Source: an uncultured Azospirillum sp.
GTDB taxonomy: Bacteria > Pseudomonadota > Alphaproteobacteria > Azospirillales > Azospirillaceae
Reading direction: 5' to 3'
Assembly: GCF_946480385.1 (NCBI RefSeq)
Contig: NZ_CAMLJP010000008.1
Coordinates: 32,423-96,422 of the forward strand
DNA length: 64,000 nt
The translations under genes and the position numbers were made by a program. Numbering within the stretch: the stretch's first letter is position 1; each line of letters opens with the position of its first letter. The notes below the pieces were generated by a model. It saw only the letters and a program-made list of their open reading frames with translations. It had not been told where the DNA came from and made no database searches. Shown in pieces: positions 19,272-27,861 of the stretch.

Positions 19272-22200
19272 ATGAGTCGGCTGACCGCCATCTTGCTCTC
19301 CCGCGCAGTGCTGGGCTTCATCGCCGCGGTGATCGCCGCGGCGCTGATCGCGCTGCTGGCGCCGCTCGCCGGACTGGACATGCCCTGGCTGGCGGTGGCC
19401 GCCGCCGTGCCCTTCCCGATCCTCGCCATCGTGCTGATCCTGCTGAAGCGCCGCGACGCCAAGGCCGAGGAGCGGATGACGGCGGAGCTGACCGGCGGCG
19501 CCGACGCGGCGCGCATGGCGGCGGTGGACCAGGCCGACGAGGTCGCCGGCCTGCGCAAGACCTTCGCCGACTCCCTCGCCCTGCTGAAGGCCGGCCGCAA
19601 GCAGCGGGGCCTGGGGGACGGCTATCTCTACAGCACCCCCTGGTACGTCATCATCGGCCCGCCGGGCGCCGGCAAGACCACGGCGCTGCTGAAGAGCGGC
19701 CTGAACTTCCCGCTGGCCGACCAGACCGGGGGCAAGCCGCTGAAGGGCGTCGGCGGCACCCGGCAATGCGACTGGTGGTTTGCCGACGAGGCGATCTTCC
19801 TCGACACCGCCGGGCGCTACACCACCCAGGACAGCCACGAGGCGGTCGACCAGACCGGCTGGGGCGCCTTCCTGAAGCTGCTGAAGGACGCGCGCTCGCG
19901 CCAGCCGATCAACGGCGTGCTGGTGGCGATGGCCGTCCCCGACCTTGCCGCCGCCGGGCCGGAGGAGCGGGCGCAGCATGCCGCCGCCATCCGCCGCCGC
20001 CTGCGCGAACTGTATGAGACGCTCAAGGTCAAGGCACCGGTCTATCTGCTGCTGACCAAGGCCGATCTGATCGCCGGCTTCAACGAGTTCTTCCACGACC
20101 TGAACCGCGACGAACGCCGGCAGATCGTCGGCGTCACCCTGCCGGTGGCCGAAAGCGAACTGGGCGATGCCGGCATGGCGACGCTGGGCAGCGAACTGGA
20201 CGGCATCGCCGGCCGTCTGTCCGCCCGCGCCGTCGACCGCATCCAGCAGGAACATGCGCAGGAGCGCCGCGGCGCCATCTTCGCCTTCCCCTCCCAGCTT
20301 GCCTCCCTGAAGGAGCCGCTGCTCGACTTCGTGTCCGCCGCCTTCAAGGCCAATCGCTATGAGCCGGCGCTGCGGCTGCGCGGCGTCTATTTCACCAGCG
20401 GCACCCAGGAAGGCACGCAGATCGACCGGCTGATCGGCGGGCTGGCCGAAAGCTTCGGCCTGCCGGCGGCCCCCTTCCGCGGCGGCGCCGTCGCCGCCGG
20501 GCAGCAGCGCAGCTATTTCCTCGGCGGCCTGCTGAACGATCTGGTGTTCCGCGAGGCCAACATGGTCGGCTTCGACCCGGCGGCGGAACGGCGGCGCATC
20601 TGGATCCCGCGCATCGCCTACGGCCTGTTCGGGCTGGTCACCATCGCCGCGACCGCCGCCTGGGTCGCCAGCTATCTCGGCAATGCCGGGCTGATCGACC
20701 GCGAGCAGCAGGCGGTCGACGCCTATCGCCCGAAGGCGGAGGCGCTGGCCGCCGGCACCGTCGCCGACGACGACATCCGCCGCGTCCTGCCGGTGCTGAA
20801 CGAGCTGCGCGCCCTGCCGGCCGGCCATGACACGCTGGCGCTGAGGCAGAAGCTGGCGCTCGACTTCGGCCTCTACCAGGGTGACAAGCTGGAGGAGGCC
20901 GGCGACGCGCTCTATCGCCGCGCGGTCAACGGGCTGCTGATGCCGCGCCTGCTGGTGCGGGTCCAGCGCGACCTGCGCGACCGGCTGATGGCCGACGACG
21001 CCCCGGCGGTGGAGGCCCTGCTGCGCCTCTACCTGACGCTGGGCGGCGCCGGGCCGGTCAATGGCGCCGAGGTGAAGGGCTGGACCGTCGGCTGGCTCCG
21101 CCGCGTCTCGCCCCCGGCGGGCGAGGACGAGGCCAAGGCGATCCTCGGCCATATCGACGCCGGGCTGGGTGCTCCCGCCGGCCTGCCGAAGGTCAATCTG
21201 GATGCCGAGCTGGTCCGGCAGGCGCGCGAGGTGCTGGCCCGCACGCCGCTGGCCGCCCGCGCCTATGCCGCCGTGCGTGACGGCGAAGCGGCGCGCAAGC
21301 TGCAGGACTGGCGCCCGTCGGAGCAGGCCGGGCCGGAAGGCGACCGGGTGTTCCGCCGCTCCTCCGGCGCGCGGTTCAGCGACGGCATTCCCGGCTTCTA
21401 TACCCTGCAAGGCTTCACCTCCGTCATGCTGCCGGGCCTGCCGGGCGCCGCGCGCTCGGTGCGCGACCTCAGCTGGCTGCTCGGCCCCCCGCGCGGGGAG
21501 GAAGCCGGCCCGGAACTTGAGACGGCGGCACTGACGCTTTACCTGCGCGACTACGCCGGCCGCTGGGACGCGCTGCTGAACGACATCACCCTGGTGCCGG
21601 CGGCCAACCCGCAGGCGCTGGCCGAGGAGGTCAACATCCTGTCGGGCCGCAGCTCCCCCCTGCAGAAGCTGCTGGCGGCGGTGGCAAACGAGACGACGCT
21701 GCAGCGCGTGCCGGAGGCGCCGGCCGGCGCCTCGCCCGCGGTCGCGGCGGTGGCCGCGGCGGCGGCCGACAGCGGCGTGGCGAAGCTGGTCACGCAGATG
21801 GTGGACGACCGCTTCCGCCCGCTGAACGACTTCACCCGCAACAGCGGCAATGCCCGGCTGGAGGAGCTGCTGCGCCAGCTGGAGGGGGTGCATGCCGTGC
21901 TGGCGCGGCTGTCGCTCGGCTCCGGCGGCGGGCAGAAGCTGTTCGATCTGGCGGCCAACGGCGGCGGTGAGGTGTTCCAGAAGCTCGCCACCGACGTCGG
22001 CTATTTCCCCCAGCCGGTCCGCCGCTGGACCGAGGAACTGGTGGAGCAGGGCACGGCACGGACGCTGAGCGGCGCCCGCGCGCAGATCAACGCGGAATGG
22101 CAGAGCACGGTCGTGCCCTGGTGCCGCCGCGCGCTCGACAACCGCTATCCCTTCGTCAAGGGCGCCTCGGCCGATGTCGGCATGGATGATTTCGCCCGGA

Positions 22201-22781
22201 TGTTCGCACCCGGCGGGCTGATCGACGCCTTCTTCACGAACAGACTGCGGCCCTTCGTCGATACGACGAAGGAGCCCTGGCGCTGGCAGCCCTCGGCCGC
22301 CGACCTCGGCATTCCGGCCGCGGTCCTGCCGGCCTTCCAGCATGCGGCGGCGATCCGCGACGCCTTCTTCCCCGATGGGGGCCGCGCGCCGTCGCTGCGC
22401 TTCGAACTGCGCCCGACCTATCTCGGTCCGGGGGTGGAGCAGGTCGATCTCGACATCGACGGCCAGCGCCTGACCTTCGCCCGCAACGCCACGCTGGCGC
22501 AGGGGCTGCAATGGCCGAAGCCGGGCGGGGCGGGCGACCTGCGCGTGACCTTCACCGGTCAGCCGACCGAACCGCCGGAGATGACCCAGCGCAGCGGCAG
22601 TTGGGCGTGGTTCCGCACGCTGGACGCCAACCGTGGCCGCAAGGGGGCGGTGCCCGACCGCATCCCGCTGAGCTTCGGCGCCGCCGGCAAGTCGGCCGGG
22701 TTCGACGTGCGGATGACCAGCGCGGTCAATCCCTTCTCGATCCGCGACCTCAAGGACTTCCGATGCCCGGACAGTCTTTGA
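19272..22781 (+). CDS. tssM: T6SS membrane-complex protein TssM (IcmF)
   Basis: 1169 residues, normal for TssM. Two transmembrane segments near the N-terminus (about 12-34 and 39-58), then a cytoplasmic GTPase-like domain with Walker A GPPGAGKT (129-136) and EAIFLDTAGRYTTQ, so the NTPase motifs are intact. A third transmembrane segment lies near residues 450-470 (LFGLVTIAATAAWVASYLG). The long periplasmic IcmF-related part includes FYTLQGF and ends with the beta-rich C-terminal domain that contacts TssJ (GSWAWFRTLDA). It forms the trans-envelope channel with TssL. Its TGA overlaps the tagF ATG by one base. Confidence 0.95.
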   Translation: MSRLTAILLSRAVLGFIAAVIAAALIALLAPLAGLDMPWLAVAAAVPFPILAIVLILLKRRDAKAEERMTAELTGGADAARMAAVDQADEVAGLRKTFADSLALLKAGRKQRGLGDGYLYSTPWYVIIGPPGAGKTTALLKSGLNFPLADQTGGKPLKGVGGTRQCDWWFADEAIFLDTAGRYTTQDSHEAVDQTGWGAFLKLLKDARSRQPINGVLVAMAVPDLAAAGPEERAQHAAAIRRRLRELYETLKVKAPVYLLLTKADLIAGFNEFFHDLNRDERRQIVGVTLPVAESELGDAGMATLGSELDGIAGRLSARAVDRIQQEHAQERRGAIFAFPSQLASLKEPLLDFVSAAFKANRYEPALRLRGVYFTSGTQEGTQIDRLIGGLAESFGLPAAPFRGGAVAAGQQRSYFLGGLLNDLVFREANMVGFDPAAERRRIWIPRIAYGLFGLVTIAATAAWVASYLGNAGLIDREQQAVDAYRPKAEALAAGTVADDDIRRVLPVLNELRALPAGHDTLALRQKLALDFGLYQGDKLEEAGDALYRRAVNGLLMPRLLVRVQRDLRDRLMADDAPAVEALLRLYLTLGGAGPVNGAEVKGWTVGWLRRVSPPAGEDEAKAILGHIDAGLGAPAGLPKVNLDAELVRQAREVLARTPLAARAYAAVRDGEAARKLQDWRPSEQAGPEGDRVFRRSSGARFSDGIPGFYTLQGFTSVMLPGLPGAARSVRDLSWLLGPPRGEEAGPELETAALTLYLRDYAGRWDALLNDITLVPAANPQALAEEVNILSGRSSPLQKLLAAVANETTLQRVPEAPAGASPAVAAVAAAAADSGVAKLVTQMVDDRFRPLNDFTRNSGNARLEELLRQLEGVHAVLARLSLGSGGGQKLFDLAANGGGEVFQKLATDVGYFPQPVRRWTEELVEQGTARTLSGARAQINAEWQSTVVPWCRRALDNRYPFVKGASADVGMDDFARMFAPGGLIDAFFTNRLRPFVDTTKEPWRWQPSAADLGIPAAVLPAFQHAAAIRDAFFPDGGRAPSLRFELRPTYLGPGVEQVDLDIDGQRLTFARNATLAQGLQWPKPGGAGDLRVTFTGQPTEPPEMTQRSGSWAWFRTLDANRGRKGAVPDRIPLSFGAAGKSAGFDVRMTSAVNPFSIRDLKDFRCPDSL

Positions 22782-23368
22782 TGGGACAGCCTGTGATGGG
22801 ACATGCCGGCTGTTTTGGAAAGCTGCCGGCGCGCGGCGATTTCCTGCTGCGCGGCCTGCCGCGGAGCTTCGCCGACCCGTGGCACGAATGGCTGCTCGAC
22901 GGGCTGCAGGCCAGCCGGGCGGCCCTGGGCGAGGGGTGGATGGACCGCTACCTCAACGCGCCGATCTGGCGTTTCGTGCTGGAGGCCGGCGTGTGCGGGC
23001 CGCAGGCGGCGGCCGGCGTGATGATGTCCAGCGTCGACAAGGCCGGGCGGCATTTCCCGCTGACCCTGGTGGCGCTGCTCGCGCCCGGCCAACCCGCCGA
23101 CGGCGCCGAGACCGACGCCGCCTGGTTCGAGGCGGCGGAGGAGTTGGCGCTGTCCGCCCTGACCCACACCCTGGATGTCGAAGCCTTCGTCGGCTCCGTC
23201 GGTGCGCTGTCGGTGCCGCAGCCTTCCGGGCCGTCGTCGTCCGCCGCCGCCCGCTGGTGGACGCTGGGCGGCGAGGGCGTGGCGGAGCAGGGCTTCACCG
23301 GCGCCGGCCTGCCACCCGCGGCACGCTTCGCCGATTTCCTGACCGGCCGGGCCGGGGAGGGCGCGTGA
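22781..23368 (+). CDS. tagF: T6SS-associated protein TagF
   Basis: 195 residues from the ATG that shares one base with the tssM stop; ATGs at 22763 and 22796 are alternatives. GCFGKLPARGDFLLRGLPRSFADPWHEWL is the TagF/ImpM signature, followed by GPQAAAGVMMSSVDKAGRHFPLTLVALL. TagF proteins restrain T6SS activity after translation by binding Fha or other partners, and tagH/ppkA downstream fit this. Here it is a stand-alone TagF, not fused to the PppA phosphatase as in Agrobacterium. Coupled on both sides by stop/start overlaps. Confidence 0.9.
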   Translation: MGQPVMGHAGCFGKLPARGDFLLRGLPRSFADPWHEWLLDGLQASRAALGEGWMDRYLNAPIWRFVLEAGVCGPQAAAGVMMSSVDKAGRHFPLTLVALLAPGQPADGAETDAAWFEAAEELALSALTHTLDVEAFVGSVGALSVPQPSGPSSSAAARWWTLGGEGVAEQGFTGAGLPPAARFADFLTGRAGEGA

Positions 23369-25431
23369 TGCAGTTCGTTCAGGATGATCGCCTGCTGTCG
23401 CTGGAAACCCCGGCCGGCCCCGATGTGCTGCTGGTCGAGCGGGTCCGGGGGCGGGAGTCTCTGTCCAGCCCCTTCCTCTACCGCATCGATGCGCTCGGAC
23501 CCATCGAACCGCTGGCGCCGGACGTCATCGTCGGCAACAGCGTGAACATCGGCTTCCGCCAGCTGGACGGCGAGCGGCATTACGTCAATGGCATCGCCCG
23601 CTCGCTCGGCGTCGGCGTGCCGGTGGGTCGCGACCAGCGCTATTACACGATCGAGGTGGTGCCCTGGCTGTCGCTGCTGTCCTACACCAGCGATTGCCGC
23701 ATCTTCCACAGCCTGGGCAGCGGCGGCCCGATGGCGGTGCCGAAGATCGTCGAGACGATCTTCCATGAGTTCGGCTTTTCCAACTTCGAATTCCGCAGCC
23801 TGACCGGCAGCTACCAGCCGCGCGAATATTGCGTCCAGTACAACGAGACCTATTTCGACTTCGTCAGCCGGCTGCTGGAAGAAGAGGGCATCTATTATTA
23901 CTTCGCGCATGAGCGCAACCGCCACAAGCTGATCCTGTCGGACAGCGCCGCCGGCTACGCCAAGCTGTCGCCGGCCACGCTGCGCTTCAACCCCAGCGGC
24001 CAATATGCCGACCAGATCGAGCGGTGGGAGCGGGTCTATTCCATCGCCTCAGGGCGCTGGGCCACCAAGGATTATGATTTCCAGGCGCCGCGCACGCCGC
24101 TCGACAGCGACGAGGCGTCGGTCGCCAAGGTGCCGGTGTCGACCAAATACGAGCTGTTCGAATATCCCGGCCGCTATGCCACGCGCGACGCCGGCTCCAC
24201 GCTCGCGCGGCGCCGGATGGAGACGGAGGAGCGCGGGCTGGAGGGGGTTCGTGGCGTCGGCGCCTGCCGCAGCCTGCACCCCGGCATGACCTTCGCGCTG
24301 ACCGACCATCCGACGGCTTCCGAGAACAACCAGCCGGTCGTGGTGGCCGAGCTGGAATTCGACGCCTGCAACGAAGGCTTCCTGCCCGGCGACAAGCGCA
24401 AGGCCTCCTACGGCAACAGCTTCCACGCCCTGCCGGCGAAGTCGGTGGTGCGGCCGGCGCGGCGCACGCCGCGGCCGTCGGTGCGCGGAATCCAGACCGC
24501 CTTCGTCGTCGGGCCGGCGGGGGAGGAAATCTACACCGACAAGTTCGGCCGCGTCATGGTGCAGTTCCATTGGGACCGCCGCGGCCGGTCGGACGAGAAA
24601 AGCAGCTGCTGGATCCGGGTGGCGCAGAGCTGGGCCGGGCACCAGTGGGGCATGCAGACGGTGCCGCGCGTCGGCATGGAGGTTCTGGTCGATTTCGTCG
24701 ACGGCGACCCCGACCGGCCGATGGTGATCGGCGTGGTCAACAACGCCGATGCGCTGCCGACCTATGCCCTGCCCGAACACAAGACGCGGTCGGGCATCAA
24801 GACGCGCAGTTCGCCCGGCGGGCGTGGCTTCAACGAAATCCGGTTCGAGGACAAGGCTGGGAAGGAGCAGGTCTTCCTCCATGCCCAGCGCGACTACGAC
24901 CTGCGCATCGGCCATGACAGCCGGACCTCGGTGGCGTCGGGCCAGCATGTGAACGTCGCCGGCGGCCTGTGGGAGTGGGTGGGCAGGAACCACCACGCCA
25001 CGGTGGACGGCGACCATGTGGAATCCATCGGCGGCGGCGTGTCGCGCAGCATCGGCGTCGATCTGCACGACAAGGTCGGCACCAACTATGCCGTCCATGC
25101 CGGGGCCAACCTGTGCCTGGAGGCCGGCGCCTCGCTGACCCTCAAGGTCGGCGGCAGCTTCATCACGCTGAACGCGGCCGGCATCTCCATGAACGGCGCC
25201 ATGGTGCTGATCAACAGCGGCGGTGCGGCCAACGGGCTGAGTGCGGCGCCGGCGACGCCCGACAAACCGTCGCCCGCCGACAAGGACAAGGGCGGGTCGA
25301 TCAAGGCGCCGCCCAAGGCGAAGCTGCCGCGCCCGGCGCAAAGTCACAGCCCGAAGGTCGCGGCGCAGGCCATGGTGATGCGCAGCGCCGCCGCGTCCAA
25401 CACGCCGTTTTGCGAGATCTGCCAAAAGTGA
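23368..25431 (+). CDS. tssI: T6SS spike protein VgrG (TssI)
   Basis: 687 residues, starting in the TGATG overlap with tagF. The gp27-like part (1-380) shows SPFLYRIDALG, FHEFGFSNFEFRSL and YNETYFDFVSRLLEEEGIYYYF. The gp5 OB-fold follows (about 385-460; IYTDKFGRVMVQFHWDRRG, WAGHQWGMQTVPRVGMEVLVDFVDGDPDRP). The C-terminal beta-helix repeat lies at about 500-620, then a Pro/Lys-rich tail ending NTPFCEICQK. It has no fused toxin domain, so cargo should ride on it through an adaptor such as the DUF4123 protein encoded next. It trimerises at the tip of the Hcp tube. Confidence 0.95.
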   Translation: MQFVQDDRLLSLETPAGPDVLLVERVRGRESLSSPFLYRIDALGPIEPLAPDVIVGNSVNIGFRQLDGERHYVNGIARSLGVGVPVGRDQRYYTIEVVPWLSLLSYTSDCRIFHSLGSGGPMAVPKIVETIFHEFGFSNFEFRSLTGSYQPREYCVQYNETYFDFVSRLLEEEGIYYYFAHERNRHKLILSDSAAGYAKLSPATLRFNPSGQYADQIERWERVYSIASGRWATKDYDFQAPRTPLDSDEASVAKVPVSTKYELFEYPGRYATRDAGSTLARRRMETEERGLEGVRGVGACRSLHPGMTFALTDHPTASENNQPVVVAELEFDACNEGFLPGDKRKASYGNSFHALPAKSVVRPARRTPRPSVRGIQTAFVVGPAGEEIYTDKFGRVMVQFHWDRRGRSDEKSSCWIRVAQSWAGHQWGMQTVPRVGMEVLVDFVDGDPDRPMVIGVVNNADALPTYALPEHKTRSGIKTRSSPGGRGFNEIRFEDKAGKEQVFLHAQRDYDLRIGHDSRTSVASGQHVNVAGGLWEWVGRNHHATVDGDHVESIGGGVSRSIGVDLHDKVGTNYAVHAGANLCLEAGASLTLKVGGSFITLNAAGISMNGAMVLINSGGAANGLSAAPATPDKPSPADKDKGGSIKAPPKAKLPRPAQSHSPKVAAQAMVMRSAAASNTPFCEICQK

Positions 25432-25455
25432 CCCACCGGACATGACCCACCAGAA

Positions 25456-26091
25456 ATGAACCAGGCGATGACAGGCCCATCCCCCCGCCGCACCCCGCAG
25501 GAGGTGGTTGCCCGGCTCGCGCATCACTTGTGGCCGCAGAGCGTGAATGAGGGCGGGCAGGATGGGGAGGCGCGCGGTCTCTACATGATCGTCGATGCCG
25601 CGCGCGACCCCGGCCTCTATCCCGGCCTGCTGGCGCGGGAGGAGGAGGCGGAGATGCGCGCCCTCTACCAGGGCGACACCGCGAGCGAGATGGCCGAGGT
25701 GGCCCCCTATCTGGTCCGGCTGGACCGCGGCGGCGCCGTCGCCGACTGGCTGGTGGGGGAGGGCTGGGGCCGTGGCTGGGGCATCCTGGTGCAGGCCGGC
25801 GGCGACATCGACATGGTGCGCCGGCATTTCCGCAAGCTCACCATCGTCAACGACGCCAAGGGAGCGACCTACCTGTTCCGCTTCTACGACCCGGCGGTGC
25901 TGCGCAGCTTCCTGCCGATCAGCGATGCCGCCCAGCGCGACGCATTGTTCGGGTCCGGCATCCGGTTCATGATGGAGGACGCGGGCGCCGAGGCGCTCGT
26001 CCTGTTCGAACTGGTGGACGGCGACCTGCGCCGCGTCGAAGTGCCGCTCGGCGCGCCCGTCAGGGCGGCCGGCGCCCCCCCTGTCCGCTGA
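25456..26091 (+). CDS. DUF4123 T6SS effector adaptor/chaperone
   Basis: 211 residues. LYMIVDAARDPGLYPGLLAREEEAEMRALYQG, APYLVRLDRGGAVADWLVGEGWGRGWGILVQ, HFRKLTIVNDAKGATYLFRFYDPAVLRSFLP is the DUF4123 pattern. Such proteins (Tap-1/TEC family) load a specific effector onto VgrG. It lies 24 bases behind vgrG, as expected, but no effector gene follows: the next genes are a 20-codon frame and tagH. The gap to vgrG holds two imperfect copies of TGACCCACC. A second ATG at 25468 is possible. Confidence 0.85.
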   Translation: MNQAMTGPSPRRTPQEVVARLAHHLWPQSVNEGGQDGEARGLYMIVDAARDPGLYPGLLAREEEAEMRALYQGDTASEMAEVAPYLVRLDRGGAVADWLVGEGWGRGWGILVQAGGDIDMVRRHFRKLTIVNDAKGATYLFRFYDPAVLRSFLPISDAAQRDALFGSGIRFMMEDAGAEALVLFELVDGDLRRVEVPLGAPVRAAGAPPVR

Positions 26092-26153
26092 TGCCCGAGC
26101 CAAAGGAGACCCCAGCGGTGGAGATGCCAGCGGTGGAGATGGTGGAATGCTGA
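26091..26153 (+). CDS. Possible 20-residue coupling micro-ORF
   Basis: A 20-codon frame starts in the TGATG overlap with the DUF4123 stop and ends at the TGA of ATGCTGA, overlapping the tagH start. It contains two exact copies of PAVEM. No homologue is known to me. It may be only a ribosome relay that couples tagH translation to the upstream genes, because the tagH start lacks its own clean spacer otherwise. Confidence 0.3.
   Translation: MPEPKETPAVEMPAVEMVEC
26112..26141 (+). repeat. Exact 15-bp tandem duplication before tagH
   Basis: CCAGCGGTGGAGATG occurs twice in direct succession. Each copy carries a GGAG, so the duplication gives two candidate ribosome-binding sites upstream of the tagH ATG at 26147. 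Confidence 0.8.
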
Positions 26154-27808
26154 GGCTGAGGATCGTGTCGGACCATCGGGCGTCGCTGGGCGGCAATGCC
26201 GAGAAGACGCTGCATGGCGGCAGCCTCACCGTCGGGCGGGGGGCGGAGAACGGCTGGGTCCTGCCCGATCCCGACCTGCTGCTGTCGCGCCAGCATTGCG
26301 TCTTCGAAGCGGCCGGGTCCGGCTTCCGGGTGACCGACACCAGCACCAACGGTGTTTTCCTCAACGGATCGGAGCAGGCGATCGGCCGCAACGCGACCGC
26401 GCCGCTGTCGTCGGGCGACCGTATCCGCCTCGGCCGCTTCATCATCGAGGCGATGGTGGAATCGCTGAGCGCCCCCAGCTTCACCGAAATCACCGGTGCC
26501 TTCTCGCTGGGTGGCAGAGGCGGGGAGGCCGATCCGTTCGCTCCGGCGCCGGCGTGGAACGCCCCGGCACGGCAGGTCGCTGAACAGGACCCGTTCGGCG
26601 AGCTGTTCGACGACCCAGCGGCGCGCCCCTTCGAAGACCAGCCGCTGCGGTCGGAGGCTGAGCCGTTCGATGCCTGGACCTCCTCCAGCAGCGGGGCGAC
26701 GGCGTCGAAGCGGGCGGACGACTGGAATTTCGGCACCGTCGATGACCATTCCGATCCGCTGAACCAGGCGCTGTCGGTCGGCGTCTCCTTCCCGGCTCCG
26801 GTCTCGGCTCCATTCCCAGCCCAAATCCCAGGCGAGCCGCAGCGGTCGTCCGGCGGCGGCATCCCCGACGATTGGGACGACGAGCCCTTCGGCGCGCCGC
26901 AGCCGGCATCCCCGGCCATCCCCGACCCGTCGTTTTTCCCGCCGCCGAAATCGGCCCAGCCGCTGCCGGACGACTGGAACATCGACGAGACGCTGCCCGA
27001 TCAGGCGGCGCCGGACCTGCCGCCCAAATCCGCCGCACCGGTTCTCCCGCCGGACCCGGACCCGCTGCCGGATGATACCGACCTCGCTCCCCGTCCGGTC
27101 GCGGCAATGCCGGAACCGGCGCCAAGGCCGATGCCGGCACCTCCCCCAACGCCGGCCCCGGCGCCACTGTCTGCGCCGCAGTCCGCGCTGCCGTCGGCAC
27201 CCGATGCCGGTGCGGCGATCGCCGCCTTCTACGAGGGATTCGGTGCGCCGCTGCCGCCGGATGGGCTACCGGATTCCACCGCCATGATGCGCAGCCTGGG
27301 CGAGGCGCTGCGCGCCAGCCTGGGGGCTCTGCATGCCAGCCTGCGAGCGCGGTCGCGTTTCAAGGACGAGTTCCATCTGGAGCAGACCAGCTTCCGCCCG
27401 GCGGGCGAGAATCCGCTGAAGCGTTGCGAGACCCTGGACGAGGCGGTGTCGGTGTTGTCCAACCCGCGCCTGCGCGGCTTCCTGCCAATGGGAGACGCGG
27501 TGCGCGAGGCGGCGAGCGACGTGCAGGTCCATCACCTTGCCTATGCCGCGGCGCTGCAGACCGCGCTGAAGCAGGTGGTCGCCAAGTTCGATCCCGGTGC
27601 GCTCAGCCAGCGGCTGGAAACCCGGCTTCTCGACAGCCTCGTTCCGGCCGCGCGCAAGGCCCGCTACTGGGACCAGTACGAGGTTCTTTACAAGGACCTG
27701 GTGGTCGAGCTGGAGGAGGATTTCGACCGCGTCGTCGGCGATGCCATCGCCCGCGAATATGACCGCTTCATCCGCCGCGACGGCGCCGGCGGCGAAAAGC
27801 CCGACTGA
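26147..27808 (+). CDS. tagH: T6SS FHA-domain protein TagH (Fha/ImpI)
   Basis: 553 residues. An N-terminal FHA domain (about 1-95) shows VGRGAENGWVLPDP, LSRQHCVFEA and TSTNGVFLNG, the phosphothreonine-binding residues. A long Pro/Asp-rich low-complexity linker (about 110-355) follows. The C-terminal domain (about 360-553; RSRFKDEFHLEQTSFRP, NPLKRCETLDEAV, KARYWDQYEVLYKDLVVELEEDFDRVVGDAIAREYDRF) is the T6SS-specific ImpI/VasC tail. It should be read out or phosphorylated by the PpkA kinase encoded just downstream, switching T6SS on, while TagF opposes this. Confidence 0.92.
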   Translation: MLRLRIVSDHRASLGGNAEKTLHGGSLTVGRGAENGWVLPDPDLLLSRQHCVFEAAGSGFRVTDTSTNGVFLNGSEQAIGRNATAPLSSGDRIRLGRFIIEAMVESLSAPSFTEITGAFSLGGRGGEADPFAPAPAWNAPARQVAEQDPFGELFDDPAARPFEDQPLRSEAEPFDAWTSSSSGATASKRADDWNFGTVDDHSDPLNQALSVGVSFPAPVSAPFPAQIPGEPQRSSGGGIPDDWDDEPFGAPQPASPAIPDPSFFPPPKSAQPLPDDWNIDETLPDQAAPDLPPKSAAPVLPPDPDPLPDDTDLAPRPVAAMPEPAPRPMPAPPPTPAPAPLSAPQSALPSAPDAGAAIAAFYEGFGAPLPPDGLPDSTAMMRSLGEALRASLGALHASLRARSRFKDEFHLEQTSFRPAGENPLKRCETLDEAVSVLSNPRLRGFLPMGDAVREAASDVQVHHLAYAAALQTALKQVVAKFDPGALSQRLETRLLDSLVPAARKARYWDQYEVLYKDLVVELEEDFDRVVGDAIAREYDRFIRRDGAGGEKPD

Positions 27809-27861
27809 TCCCGCCCTACTCCGCCGCCGCATCAACCCCCTGACCGGACCACGCCCTTTCC

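Noticed and set aside
19185..22511. A 1108-codon open frame on the minus strand opposite tssM
   Set aside because: Same GC effect; composition is Gln/His/Arg-rich with no motif, and tssM on the other strand has full family signatures.
22879..23367. In-frame upstream extension of vgrG through tagF
   Set aside because: The stretch is an Arg-rich shadow of tagF. VgrG starts in the TGATG overlap at 23368 and matches the family length from there.
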